DNA of 64,000 nucleotides from Bacteriovoracaceae bacterium UBA3083 (GTDB taxonomy: Bacteria; Bdellovibrionota; Bacteriovoracia; Bacteriovoracales; Bacteriovoracaceae): positions 496,001-560,000 of the forward strand of contig DFBJ01000012.1 of assembly GCA_002366565.1 (NCBI GenBank), in the 5' to 3' direction. A program made the translations under genes and the position numbers. Under the pieces are notes generated by a model that ran no database searches, had not been told where the DNA came from, and saw nothing but the letters and a program-made list of their open reading frames with translations. This document shows, in pieces, positions 52,856 through 62,555 of the stretch. Each line of letters opens with the position of its first letter. Position 1 is the first letter of the stretch.

Positions 52856-52910
52856 AGGCCACTAGCTTACCAAGAATAGTACATAAAAACCATTCTACAT
52901 GGTCATTTTC

Positions 52911-52932
52911 GGAGCATTTAACACTATGCTCC
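52911..52932. terminator. Hairpin between two minus-strand operons
   Basis: GGAGCAT, 8-base loop, ATGCTCC: a perfect 7-base stem ten bases beyond the stop of the upstream operon; it separates it from the fab-type operon. A T-run follows only on the plus strand. Confidence 0.45.
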
Positions 52933-52941
52933 CTTCATTTT

Positions 52942-54108
52942 TTAAGGAGTCACTCTCAGCACAGCAGTACCAAGTACCTCATCCTTATATTTTGTATAAA
53001 TCTTAGCCTGCAGTACAATTTCATCATCACTATTAAGAGTGATTCCACCACCAAAGGCAGGTCCATTTGCAGAGTGAATAACCGCTGTAGATTGGTCTGT
53101 ATTGATTAATTCACCCTCTGTTAAGACTTCTTTAAAAATAAAACCATCATAAAAGAAGATTGCTCGTTTTTGACTAGCATTAATTGCTCTAAACGCAACA
53201 TTCCCTTTCTCATTTACTGAAGGTGAAAAATACTCAAGATTTGATATTCCACCTTGTCCTTCTGTTGCAATAACTTGGTACTGATCACCTATCTGACGAA
53301 CAAGTACTCGAACTCCACTTTTTAATGTTGCAATAAAAGCAATATACTTAGAGTTAAAGTGACTACCTATAGAATTGTTAAATTGAGAAAAAATAGAATC
53401 TTCACTTAAGTCATGATCAGAATTTAAACGAACAAAGCCACCATTTTTATCATATAGACGAATTGAATCTGGCTGAGACTCAGAAAGTGAACTGCCTTCT
53501 CTAACTTTTAAAACAATATTATTTCCATCAAAGAAAGAGGCTCCAAATAGGTATGCAATCTCAGGGTCTTTATTTGTAGCAATTGTATTTAGCTCCTTGT
53601 TCTTCAAGGTTATTATTGCCTTTTCACCAGTCTTAAAGCTTACTCTAAAAAGAATTGTCCCAGAGTTATTAACTTCTGGATCACGAAGAGATGAGAACAT
53701 TGATGTTTCTTCACTATTTAACACCTTCTCTAAAGTGTTCTTTTTATTTTTGTATAAATAAAGTGCTTCTACGCTCATTTCATCAAAGACAGAAAAAATG
53801 ACATCTCCTTTTTCATTTATAAAAGGATCGCTTATATACTTACCTACTTCAGATAAGTAAATTGTAGTTCCATCTGGATAATGATCATTCTTTAGCCATA
53901 GTCCCATTTTAACTTCTTCTTCAACAACAGTTGAAAAGTTAAAAGCAATAGAACCTCTACTATTATTTTTTATTGTTGAGTTGAGTACAAAACTTGCGTC
54001 AGGCATATTAAACGAACCATAGTTATGTGCACGTGCAACAAGGTCAACGTTTGAAGCAAGTAAACTTGCTGAAAAGAGTAATGGGATTAAGAATTTAATT
54101 AAAATCAT
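52942..54108 (-). CDS. Secreted beta-propeller-like protein (DUF7453-type repeats)
   Basis: A 388-residue protein with signal peptide ILIKFLIPLLFSASLLA and repeated units of the form D/NPxxNExGDVxFxxF/V (for example DPFINEKGDVIFSV, DPEVNNSGTILFRV, SPSVNEKGNVAFRA) at about 60-70-residue intervals, a pattern seen in propeller-like secreted proteins. It overlaps the RND permease gene by four bases (ATGA), so it is made together with it; a role in the periplasm next to the pump is possible but unproved. Confidence 0.75.
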   Translation of the reverse strand: MILIKFLIPLLFSASLLASNVDLVARAHNYGSFNMPDASFVLNSTIKNNSRGSIAFNFSTVVEEEVKMGLWLKNDHYPDGTTIYLSEVGKYISDPFINEKGDVIFSVFDEMSVEALYLYKNKKNTLEKVLNSEETSMFSSLRDPEVNNSGTILFRVSFKTGEKAIITLKNKELNTIATNKDPEIAYLFGASFFDGNNIVLKVREGSSLSESQPDSIRLYDKNGGFVRLNSDHDLSEDSIFSQFNNSIGSHFNSKYIAFIATLKSGVRVLVRQIGDQYQVIATEGQGGISNLEYFSPSVNEKGNVAFRAINASQKRAIFFYDGFIFKEVLTEGELINTDQSTAVIHSANGPAFGGGITLNSDDEIVLQAKIYTKYKDEVLGTAVLRVTP

Positions 54109-57100
54109 TCATCCTCCAGATGGATGTGGGCCTTATTTAGAATAAAAAGCCTTATGCTAAAAAAATATGAATACATACATGGAATTAAAAATAGAGTGAC
54201 AGCAGTTGCAAGTAGTAATCCCCAGCCAAGAGAGAGCATCATCTCAGCAAGCATTGAATCATAACCAGCAACCCCATAGGCAGTAGGAAGGACACCAGCG
54301 ACAGTAGTCAGCGTAGTAACAACAATTGGCCTAAGTCGTGTAGATGAAACCTTAGCAATTTTTCCCATTGCTTCTTCATCATCATAGTGAATATCTTCTT
54401 CAAGCTTAGAGATCATAATAATAGCATCATTTACAACGACACCAATCATTCCAAGCGCTCCAACGGCAGCAAAGAATCCATATACAAACATTCCGTGTGC
54501 AAGTAATGCATAAACAACACCAGTAAGTCCAAAGGGAACAATTGCCATGATTAAAAGTGGCGCTCCTAAAGAATTGAACATTATAACTAATATTATATAG
54601 ATAACTCCGATTACCATAATTAGAGAGATAAGGAAGTCACCACCTGATTCACGTGTATCTTGAACTTCTCCAATGAATGTTATTACTGAACTTGGATAAT
54701 CTTTAATTATCTTAGGAAAAACATTTGCTTCAAAATTCTCAGCAACCTCTACAGGAGTAATCGCAACACCATCTTTAATATTCCCATATACGATCGTAGT
54801 TCTCTTATAGTCTTTTCGTTCAATTTTTGCAGGTTTCATAAATTCTTCAATAGTGACAACTTTATCTAAAGTAATGAAACCGCCTGAATTATTTTCTATT
54901 TTTAATTTTCGAAGATTTACTAAATCAAACTTATTTTTTGCATCAACAGTGAGTCTTACCTCGACATCTTCATCACCTTTACTAACAGTATAAAGAATAG
55001 CACCTTCAATAAAGGCGCGAAGAGAAGTTGTAATATGTTGAGGAGATAGATTAAAGCGAACTAACTTTTCTTGATTGATTTTAAAATTATACTCTCTCTT
55101 TGTCAGAGGCTTTTCAATCTCAATATCTTTTAATGCTGAATCTTCAGTCATATATTGCTTGATAAGCTTTGTAATCTCATCTCGTTTTTTATCATCATTT
55201 TCTTGAACTTGAATCTCTAAAGCAGAACCACTGCTTCGTCCCCACCTAGACTTAAGAAAACTTACTCTAACAAGACCTTCTATTTTGCTAGATTCCTTCT
55301 TCCATTTCGAGATAAAGTCATTAAGCCCCATTTCCCTATCATCTTTATTAACTAGTTCAACATTTATACTGGCCTGATTCTCTAGAGCACTAGACCCTCT
55401 TCGACTTTCACCAATCTTTGACTGAACAGCTACAACACCATTTACAGTATCTGCAAGAAGCATCTCCTCAAGAGGTTCAATCAGTTTCGACATTTCGAAT
55501 CGATTAATCCCTTTAGGCCCTATAACTTTTAAATTAACTTCTTTACCTTCTTCCCTAGGGAACATCACAAATTTCATCTTCGATTTGAATAAGTAACCAG
55601 AAAGACAAGAAATCAAAACAGCTGCAACTAGAACTAAGAATCTAAATCTAAGTAGTTTCTCTAATAGAACTGAAAACTTTTCTTCATACTTAAAAAACCA
55701 ATCGGAGCTGAATCCTTTAATTTTGAATTTAGAAAAATAGCTTTTTCTTTCAAGTAAATGAGATGGCAGAATTGTTGTCGACTCTATAAGAGATGCAACT
55801 AACATAATAATTACTACAAATGGAATATACTCAACAAACTTACCAAAGAAACCTTCAAAGAATAATAGAGGGACAAAGGCCACACAGGTAGTTAATATAC
55901 TTCCAAATACAGGCTTGAGTATTTCATATGTTCCGCCTACAGCAGACTCAATAGGAGATTCTCCAAGGTATCTTTTTCTTGAAATATTTTCTGCTACAAC
56001 AATTGCATCATCTACAACAATCCCCATAACAATAATTACTGCAGCAAGAGTCATATTATTTATCGTATAACCTACAAGGGTCATACTTATTACTGCAAAA
56101 GCAAGAGTGAACGGAATCCCCATACCAACCCATAGCCCTGATTTGAAGTCCAAAAATATAAAAAGAACTATAAATATAAGAACAAAACCAATTAGACCAT
56201 TTGAAGCAACAATAGAAAGCCTATTCTTTACGTCGTAAGATTCATCATCCATGAGAATCACTCTTAATCCACTTTTTGAGTGTGTTCTCTTAAATTCCTC
56301 AACAAACTTAACAACACTCTCTTGAGCCGTCAGGATATCTGTAGAGTATTTCTTTTTTACATTTATAACGATACCTTCATGACCTTGAAGTTTTCTAATA
56401 GTAGTAGACTTTGTAAACTTAGGCTCTACGTTTGCAACTTCACCAAGACGAACTCCTTTACCGGCATAGTTTCCCTGTAGGTAAAGCTCATCAAGACTTT
56501 TTTTATCTTCGAGTTCGTGAATCGCTGTTACTTTTGATTGCTCTTTATCTTCTAATGTTCCAAGAGGAACCCTAATATGGTTATTTTTTATAGTGCTAAC
56601 TAGCCTATCAATTGAGAGGTCATGTTGGTCAATCTTTATTGGGTCTAAGAGAATATGTAATTCAGGATCTTCATAGCCACTCTTATCAATGCCACTGACA
56701 TCACTAAGAGTTTTTATTTGATTTTCGAAATTTAAAACCATACTCTGTAGCTTTTTTCTAGATTCGTAGTCAAGAGCACGAACACCTTCAAGGTAAAAGC
56801 CTACATCTATAATTGCTTTTTCAGTGGATTTAAACTGTCTAAAATTTGGAGTATCAACCTCCATAGGTAGATTTGCTCTCAGAGTAGCATCTTTAATGTC
56901 TTGTACTACTTCTCTATAATCAGCAGCATCTTCATCAATAACAACACTAAAAGAAGAAGACCCTGTAGAGGAAGTTGTTAATATCTCCTCTATGCCAGAA
57001 ACTTCTTTTAACTCGTCTTCAATTGGTTTTGTAACGAATAGTTCAACATCTTCAGCAGCTGCACCTGGATATGAGGCACTGATACGAATCCAGTTACTTT

Positions 57101-57224
57101 CAAATTCTGGCATCTCTTCTTTACCTATTTGGTTCCAAGCAAAGATGGCCATTAGAAATGTACCAATGAAGAGTATATTTGATACAAGGTGATTTTGAGT
57201 AAAGTAGTTTATTATAGATTTCAT
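54105..57224 (-). CDS. RND efflux permease (HAE1/AcrB type)
   Basis: A 1039-residue inner-membrane permease with twelve membrane segments and two large periplasmic loops. The proton-relay Asp-Asp is present in VIVMGIVVDDAIVVAENI (about residue 400), with a second GVVVNDAIIMIS block in the C-terminal half. HAE1-family proteins export hydrophobic compounds. No membrane-fusion protein or outer-membrane factor is encoded beside it; the neighbours are an MscS channel (abutting) and a secreted beta-propeller-like protein (overlapping). It may work with an adapter encoded elsewhere. Confidence 0.93.
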   Translation of the reverse strand: MKSIINYFTQNHLVSNILFIGTFLMAIFAWNQIGKEEMPEFESNWIRISASYPGAAAEDVELFVTKPIEDELKEVSGIEEILTTSSTGSSSFSVVIDEDAADYREVVQDIKDATLRANLPMEVDTPNFRQFKSTEKAIIDVGFYLEGVRALDYESRKKLQSMVLNFENQIKTLSDVSGIDKSGYEDPELHILLDPIKIDQHDLSIDRLVSTIKNNHIRVPLGTLEDKEQSKVTAIHELEDKKSLDELYLQGNYAGKGVRLGEVANVEPKFTKSTTIRKLQGHEGIVINVKKKYSTDILTAQESVVKFVEEFKRTHSKSGLRVILMDDESYDVKNRLSIVASNGLIGFVLIFIVLFIFLDFKSGLWVGMGIPFTLAFAVISMTLVGYTINNMTLAAVIIVMGIVVDDAIVVAENISRKRYLGESPIESAVGGTYEILKPVFGSILTTCVAFVPLLFFEGFFGKFVEYIPFVVIIMLVASLIESTTILPSHLLERKSYFSKFKIKGFSSDWFFKYEEKFSVLLEKLLRFRFLVLVAAVLISCLSGYLFKSKMKFVMFPREEGKEVNLKVIGPKGINRFEMSKLIEPLEEMLLADTVNGVVAVQSKIGESRRGSSALENQASINVELVNKDDREMGLNDFISKWKKESSKIEGLVRVSFLKSRWGRSSGSALEIQVQENDDKKRDEITKLIKQYMTEDSALKDIEIEKPLTKREYNFKINQEKLVRFNLSPQHITTSLRAFIEGAILYTVSKGDEDVEVRLTVDAKNKFDLVNLRKLKIENNSGGFITLDKVVTIEEFMKPAKIERKDYKRTTIVYGNIKDGVAITPVEVAENFEANVFPKIIKDYPSSVITFIGEVQDTRESGGDFLISLIMVIGVIYIILVIMFNSLGAPLLIMAIVPFGLTGVVYALLAHGMFVYGFFAAVGALGMIGVVVNDAIIMISKLEEDIHYDDEEAMGKIAKVSSTRLRPIVVTTLTTVAGVLPTAYGVAGYDSMLAEMMLSLGWGLLLATAVTLFLIPCMYSYFFSIRLFILNKAHIHLEDE

Positions 57225-58067
57225 CTACGCTTCTTTAATAATATGAATATCGCGTTGTGGAAAAGGAATAGAAATATTCTCTTCTCTGAATCTCTTATCT
57301 ATTGCTAATCTAACATTTGAAAGAGTCCCTCTATTGTCCCAGATATCATTAATCCATACAGCTAGACTAAAGTCGAGAGAAGAGTCTCCAAAGTTTTCAA
57401 AGAAAACCTTAGGTGGAGGGTCTGCTAAAACCCCTGTTGAGTTGGAAGCTATTTCAAGAAGAATATCTTTAACTTTTTCAGTATCACTTCCGTAAGCAAC
57501 ACCAACATTTACTGTCATTCTCATATTTGAGCCAGTAAAACTTTGATTGATAACTTGCTCAGAAATAAACTGACTATTTGGAACAATAATGGCCACATCG
57601 TCTCTTGTATGAATAAGAGTTGATCTTGCTCCTATTTCAACAACCTTTCCAGATGTGTCCTTAACAGAAACAAAGTCTCCTACCTTTATTGGTCTTTCTA
57701 AAAGAATAATAAGACCTGATATGAAGTTTTGAGTAATATTCTGAAGACCAAACCCAATCCCAACCATCAACACAGCTCCAAGAGCAGCTAATGATGAAAA
57801 TGAAATACCAACAGTATCTAATGTGATCATAATACCTATGAAAAGTACTATATAACGGCTAATCCTAACAATAGAGCCTCTTACTCCAGAGTCTATATGC
57901 TTATCGATAAGTAATTTATCAATAAAACGCTCAGTCATTTTTGCTAGAGTCGTTGTTAAGAAGAAAACACCGACAGCGAGAAAAATAGACATTAAAGAAA
58001 TCTTATTACCACTAATTTCAAAGAGAGACATTGATAAGTATTCAAATGTTGTTTTTATCCAATCCAT
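57225..58067 (-). CDS. MscS-family mechanosensitive channel
   Basis: Start set at the ATG at 58067 with AAGGA five bases upstream; the frame is open to a TTG at 58085 that overlaps the upstream gene. The 280 residues have an N-terminal membrane helix pair, the pore-lining TM3 segment with FSSLAALGAVLMVGIGFGLQNITQNFISG, and the beta domain GDFVSVKDTSGKVVEIGARSTLI with the conserved PNSQF. It opens under membrane tension. It abuts the RND gene and is two bases from the methyltransferase stop. Confidence 0.92.
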   Translation of the reverse strand: MDWIKTTFEYLSMSLFEISGNKISLMSIFLAVGVFFLTTTLAKMTERFIDKLLIDKHIDSGVRGSIVRISRYIVLFIGIMITLDTVGISFSSLAALGAVLMVGIGFGLQNITQNFISGLIILLERPIKVGDFVSVKDTSGKVVEIGARSTLIHTRDDVAIIVPNSQFISEQVINQSFTGSNMRMTVNVGVAYGSDTEKVKDILLEIASNSTGVLADPPPKVFFENFGDSSLDFSLAVWINDIWDNRGTLSNVRLAIDKRFREENISIPFPQRDIHIIKEA

Positions 58068-58069
58068 TC

Positions 58070-58738
58070 CTATTCCTTTAGACAAATAACCCTCATTCTA
58101 TCGGGGTCAGTTGGACGACTTTCACTTCTGTGTGAGTTAGGTATAAATTTTATAATTTCATCGACTCGTAAGTAAACAATTTTCAGGCCAGATTCGATAA
58201 TTAATTCCTCTACAATTCTTGACGGAAGAATTGTCCTGAAAGCGTAATTATCTTGGTAAAGAATATGTGTTTCGTCATCAAAGAACTGATTATCTTCAAA
58301 GCTCATCTCCTTTGACTCACACATGACTTCGAGGAGAAATGAACCACCATGCTTTAATATATTGAATACATTCTTAAAAAATTCTTTAAAGGATTCTATC
58401 CCAATAGTGCAATGGAGTAAGTGAGAGTCTAAAATGAGATCCCAAGATTTAGAAGGCTTAAACTCTAAAAAATCACAATGGTAAATATGACAACCTGTGG
58501 CCTTACAAAGATGGTCTGCAGCACTCTTGCTTAACTCTAGTCCTTCCACTTCCCAGTCGCTATCTTTAGAATTTACGTGAATGCCAAGACCACAGCCAAT
58601 TTCTAAATAAGAAATCACCTGTAAGTCCCCTTGAAAGTTAGACTTGTATAAATCTAAGAGACCTAATAATGATTCATTTGGTATAAACTTGTAACCTTCT
58701 GAAATTAGGCATTCATAGTGTTCATTATATTTATGCAT
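58070..58738 (-). CDS. Class I SAM-dependent methyltransferase
   Basis: A 222-residue Rossmann methyltransferase with the SAM motif LEIGCGLGIHV (about 46-56), the acidic loop VEGLELSKSA, CDFLEF and LILDSHLLHC. The motif set fits small-molecule methyltransferases of the UbiE/Tam class; the substrate is not identifiable. It is the first gene of the MscS-RND operon and is divergent from the giant coiled-coil gene, with which it shares a promoter region. Confidence 0.85.
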   Translation of the reverse strand: MHKYNEHYECLISEGYKFIPNESLLGLLDLYKSNFQGDLQVISYLEIGCGLGIHVNSKDSDWEVEGLELSKSAADHLCKATGCHIYHCDFLEFKPSKSWDLILDSHLLHCTIGIESFKEFFKNVFNILKHGGSFLLEVMCESKEMSFEDNQFFDDETHILYQDNYAFRTILPSRIVEELIIESGLKIVYLRVDEIIKFIPNSHRSESRPTDPDRMRVICLKE

Positions 58739-58771
58739 TAGAGAATTATAACAGAAGGTATTCTATAATAA

Positions 58772-58786
58772 TTACGCAATGCGTAA
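58772..58786. promoter_or_regulatory. 15-base palindrome in divergent promoter region
   Basis: TTACGCA-A-TGCGTAA is a perfect dyad with 7-base arms, just downstream of a TATAAT at 58764-58769. It lies between the methyltransferase and the coiled-coil gene. A likely operator, binding protein unknown. Confidence 0.5.
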
Positions 58787-58964
58787 CAATAACTTCAATT
58801 GTCTCCTTAAAAGTGGCATAGTCATTGCTATATACCCACACACACCCTCCAAAAAAGAAACGGACATCTTTATTAGGGACAGAATGAAACTAAACTGGTG
58901 TCTATTTGTTACTACAAGTCATTTTTTAGACTTATTGGCACCAAACTTCAGGAGAAAAAAAGTA

Positions 58965-61900
58965 ATGAAGAATCTAAGCACGCTAAAGAACTCAAAGCTA
59001 ACTACATCAATTACACTTGCATTGCTTTTTGCTCTATCTCCACAAGTATTGGCCGCAAACCCTAGTTGGGCCAAAGGTTATATAGGCAAAGTAAGTTTCA
59101 AAATAAACGATGATACCAATCTTCAACAAAGAATTAGAAAGGTCGAGGCGACAAAAACTGCATACAACCAGTCTAAACAACAACTAAATAAGCAACAAAA
59201 AGTTGTTGATCAATTACAAAAGAGTAAACAAGCTTTAACAAAAGAAATAAAAAAGCTGACTGATGAAATCTCAAGTAAAATAACACTTAAGTCTAAAACA
59301 GAAACAGACCTTAAGAAAAATAAATTGAATATCACAAAAGTAAATAAGAACTTAGAAAGTACTACTACTCAACTAACAAAAAAACAAAATGAACTTACTA
59401 AATCAAAGAAAACGTTAGCCAGTAAAGAGAATAAGCTAAAAAAGCAAGAAGAGTCTTGCGCAGCTTCTCCTTCTGCAGCCTGTAAGAGCAAAGTAAAAGA
59501 ATTACAACAAGATATAAAAGTCTATAAAACAATTATTGCTCAACAAAAGAAGCAAGCGACAACAATAGCAGCAAAAGTTAAAAGTATAAAAAATAACTTA
59601 AATGCATTAAAAACAAAGGTTTCAAATCAAACTAAGCAAATTGCCAAGCTTAACTCAGAAATAATAGCCAAAAATAAAAAGGTAACTAGCAATAAGAACC
59701 AGCTAAAGAAAAGTGCTCAACAAATAAAGACAGCAAAAAGCAAGTTGAATGTTATTCAAAAAGAAACAAAAAACCTAGCTGCTGCACTAGAGTACGCAGA
59801 GATAGATAAAGATACATATAAAAAGAGAATTATCGCTAGAGTTCTAGATGCAAATAAGAAAGGAGCTCATGAAGGTTCACTAGATGGAGAATCTGATGGA
59901 AGATTCCTATCAAACAGACTCGGAACTTACCACGGTTCAAGAGATGGTGAAAATGACGGACTCATAGACGGAACTAGAGATGGAAGAGAAAGGCAGAGAG
60001 CTATTGGCTATCAACAAGGTCAGCTCGACGGTTCTGTTAGAGCAGAACAAGAAGGAACAACAACAGGAACCCTTGAAGGTACATACGCAGGAAATATTGA
60101 TGCGGCTAAAAAAGCAGCTACAACAGATGGTACAAATAGAGCAAATGCTTCTGATGCTATAAGTGTTGGTACTACTCAAGGGGCAGCAGCAGGAATGCAA
60201 AGAGCTGTTGATACAGGAAAGCAAGTAGGTACACAAGCTGGTGAGCAAGAGGCTGTTAATAAATTTGAATCAAGGGCCTTAGACCAAAAAACTGTTTCTG
60301 GTTCTTTTGCCGGTGCATTCGCAAGGGTCATTCCAACATTTCCAAGAAATCACCAAGGAAGAAACTATAATCCATCAGGTAACTACACAATAAAGGTAGC
60401 CGAACTAGCATTTAAGGATGGCTATAAGACTAGATATAAAGGAAGAGTACGTTCAACATATGAAACTGTTATTCCAAGAATCTACAATGATACTTATACT
60501 AACAACTATGAAGAGAATTACGAAGAGACATACTCTAGAGAATACCCAAATGATAGACAGGCTGGATATAATCAGGGAGAGATTAATGCATTTAATAGAG
60601 ATTATGGAATGCACTATGATAACGCTTACAATCGCTCAAGAACTGAGTTTAGCCTAAACCCGAACACATCTTCTACTGAATACCAATCAACTTATAGAAA
60701 TGTAGAAGAGAGCGTATATCAGTCTCAGTATGAAAACTTAAGAATTTCTCAATACCAACAAGTTGAAGCCGATACATTCAACTCTAACATTGAAGAGCAA
60801 ACAGAACTATTTAGATCTAAAAGACATGCATCAGTTACAAGTATATACAAGAGCAATCCTGTATTAAAATTTGTATCATCTTCAATTGTTGATGGAGGAA
60901 TCAACGGAGTTGCTGCTAATGACGGTATTTTCCAGCCAGGAGAAACAACTATACATAACTTAGTTATACAAAACTTTGGAGACAAAGAAGCTAAAAATGT
61001 TGTTGTAGTTATGGAGGATGGTTCGAAATCTGTAATTGACTCAATCCCTGCAAAATCAATAACTACAGTAAAGGGAGCAGCGAAATCAAAGGTACAAGCA
61101 ACTCTAGGATCTACTGATATAAAGATATTAAATGTATACTCTCCACTAACTGCAGAGGCGTCGATACAAGGTAGGCATTTTTCAAATAGATCACAAGGAA
61201 AAGTAAACTCAGGTGATAGAAAATCACAAAGAGTAAGCTACCCTCTTTCTCTTACAGGGTTATCAACTAATGGAACTTTAATCATTGGGAAAAATAACAC
61301 TTTAAGCGTCAACCTAATCAACAACTCTAAAAGAAATTATACAGGAGAACTTAAAGTTGAAGTTAAAGAGAATGCTAAATCAAAGATAATAACAAAAGAG
61401 TTTAGCCCTATCGCAAGTCTTAACTCATCTACAACTTTAAAAGATTCAGTAGTAAAGGTAGTTAATGAAGAAGACGTTTATACACCAATTACTTTTACTG
61501 CAACAGTAAGTAAGAATGGAGTAACTCTTGGAACACTGGATAATAAACTTGTGACAATGGCGAAGTCTCCATATGTAGAAAAGGCCGGTAAACCTGTTGT
61601 TGTAGTTAACTCTGAATATTCTTCGAGAGATCTAGTAGACTTACTTTCAACAATGGGTGGATTAAATGGCGCTAGTGTATTAGACACATCTCTTGCATCT
61701 TTAAATAAAAATACTCTGACTAAAGGAGTTAATGGAAAAACATTACTACTTCTAGAAAAAGGTACTTTAAAAGATGTAGATGGCCTACTTAAAAAGTCTA
61801 CGGCAACTTCTGTTGTTCTTCTAGATGAATTACAAAATGGCTTAGGTAGCGTGAAATCTATCTCAACATTTAAAGATGCTGAAATGTTTGACTTCAATGT

Positions 61901-62555
61901 TTCTGGTGTAACTTCAAATACAAAGGTTATGTTTGCAAATCCAATGAGATCTTCAGGACTAAAAACTGCAGTCCCAGTAATGGCATCAGACATCAAGTCA
62001 TACAAGAAATACTTAGCACTTGCAGAGTTAATGAAACTATCTAATGACCAAATTCTAAAAAAGATCGAGTCATCAGTAACAAAAAGCTCATTCTTCTCAC
62101 CTACCGTAGCAAACAAGCAACTTATGCAAGCTGGTATAATTAGAGGAATTGATGAAACAATGAGAATTAACAAGCACTATGATCTAAGTGGAAGTGGACT
62201 TAGTAGAGACAAAGATATTGCGAATCTATTGAAAGATGACAAATCTCTTTTTCATAATAAACTTGGAGACTTAGTTGACGGAAAAGCTAAAGATAAAAAT
62301 ATTTCGCTATTTCTTTTTGCACACGATTTCTACTATACTATGAGAAATGCTCTTAAGTCTTACTCTCCAATTGAAGACAGAGTTAAATTTGCAATACAAA
62401 ATAGAATGTTTGGTGCATTATTTATCTCTGCAGCATTAAAAGATGTTGATAAGAGTTACAAAGCATTAAAGAAATACGATAAGAATCTTTATAAAAGAGT
62501 CTCAAATAGCAAAGGTATGCATGCTCCTTTTAAAATGGCACCAGAAAGAGATTAA
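58965..62555 (+). CDS. Giant secreted coiled-coil protein with Gly/Asp and Tyr repeats
   Basis: From the ATG at 58965 (GGAG upstream; the frame opens at 58779 but that start would bury the signal peptide) the product is 1196 residues. Order: signal peptide ending LSPQVLAA; coiled coil (about 40-290) rich in Lys/Gln/Thr; a Gly-rich segment (about 300-430) with DG and GxxxG-like spacing such as SLDGESDG, GSRDGENDG and GTLEGTYAG; a Tyr-rich segment (about 490-600, YEENYEETYSREY and similar); an FQPGET Ig-like domain near 640-720; and a mixed alpha/beta C-terminal domain of about 300 residues. A surface fibre or stalk is plausible; no family recognised. Its last 35 bases overlap the subtilisin-like gene. 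Confidence 0.8.
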   Translation: MKNLSTLKNSKLTTSITLALLFALSPQVLAANPSWAKGYIGKVSFKINDDTNLQQRIRKVEATKTAYNQSKQQLNKQQKVVDQLQKSKQALTKEIKKLTDEISSKITLKSKTETDLKKNKLNITKVNKNLESTTTQLTKKQNELTKSKKTLASKENKLKKQEESCAASPSAACKSKVKELQQDIKVYKTIIAQQKKQATTIAAKVKSIKNNLNALKTKVSNQTKQIAKLNSEIIAKNKKVTSNKNQLKKSAQQIKTAKSKLNVIQKETKNLAAALEYAEIDKDTYKKRIIARVLDANKKGAHEGSLDGESDGRFLSNRLGTYHGSRDGENDGLIDGTRDGRERQRAIGYQQGQLDGSVRAEQEGTTTGTLEGTYAGNIDAAKKAATTDGTNRANASDAISVGTTQGAAAGMQRAVDTGKQVGTQAGEQEAVNKFESRALDQKTVSGSFAGAFARVIPTFPRNHQGRNYNPSGNYTIKVAELAFKDGYKTRYKGRVRSTYETVIPRIYNDTYTNNYEENYEETYSREYPNDRQAGYNQGEINAFNRDYGMHYDNAYNRSRTEFSLNPNTSSTEYQSTYRNVEESVYQSQYENLRISQYQQVEADTFNSNIEEQTELFRSKRHASVTSIYKSNPVLKFVSSSIVDGGINGVAANDGIFQPGETTIHNLVIQNFGDKEAKNVVVVMEDGSKSVIDSIPAKSITTVKGAAKSKVQATLGSTDIKILNVYSPLTAEASIQGRHFSNRSQGKVNSGDRKSQRVSYPLSLTGLSTNGTLIIGKNNTLSVNLINNSKRNYTGELKVEVKENAKSKIITKEFSPIASLNSSTTLKDSVVKVVNEEDVYTPITFTATVSKNGVTLGTLDNKLVTMAKSPYVEKAGKPVVVVNSEYSSRDLVDLLSTMGGLNGASVLDTSLASLNKNTLTKGVNGKTLLLLEKGTLKDVDGLLKKSTATSVVLLDELQNGLGSVKSISTFKDAEMFDFNVSGVTSNTKVMFANPMRSSGLKTAVPVMASDIKSYKKYLALAELMKLSNDQILKKIESSVTKSSFFSPTVANKQLMQAGIIRGIDETMRINKHYDLSGSGLSRDKDIANLLKDDKSLFHNKLGDLVDGKAKDKNISLFLFAHDFYYTMRNALKSYSPIEDRVKFAIQNRMFGALFISAALKDVDKSYKALKKYDKNLYKRVSNSKGMHAPFKMAPERD

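Noticed and set aside
58779..58964. 62-residue N-terminal extension of the giant secreted protein
   Set aside because: It would place the signal peptide internally; the ATG at 58965 has a good ribosome site (GGAG) and gives a normal leader.
61478..62173. 231-residue minus-strand open frame in the giant secreted protein gene
   Set aside because: No ribosome site or promoter; it overlaps a well-supported gene and looks like antisense translation.
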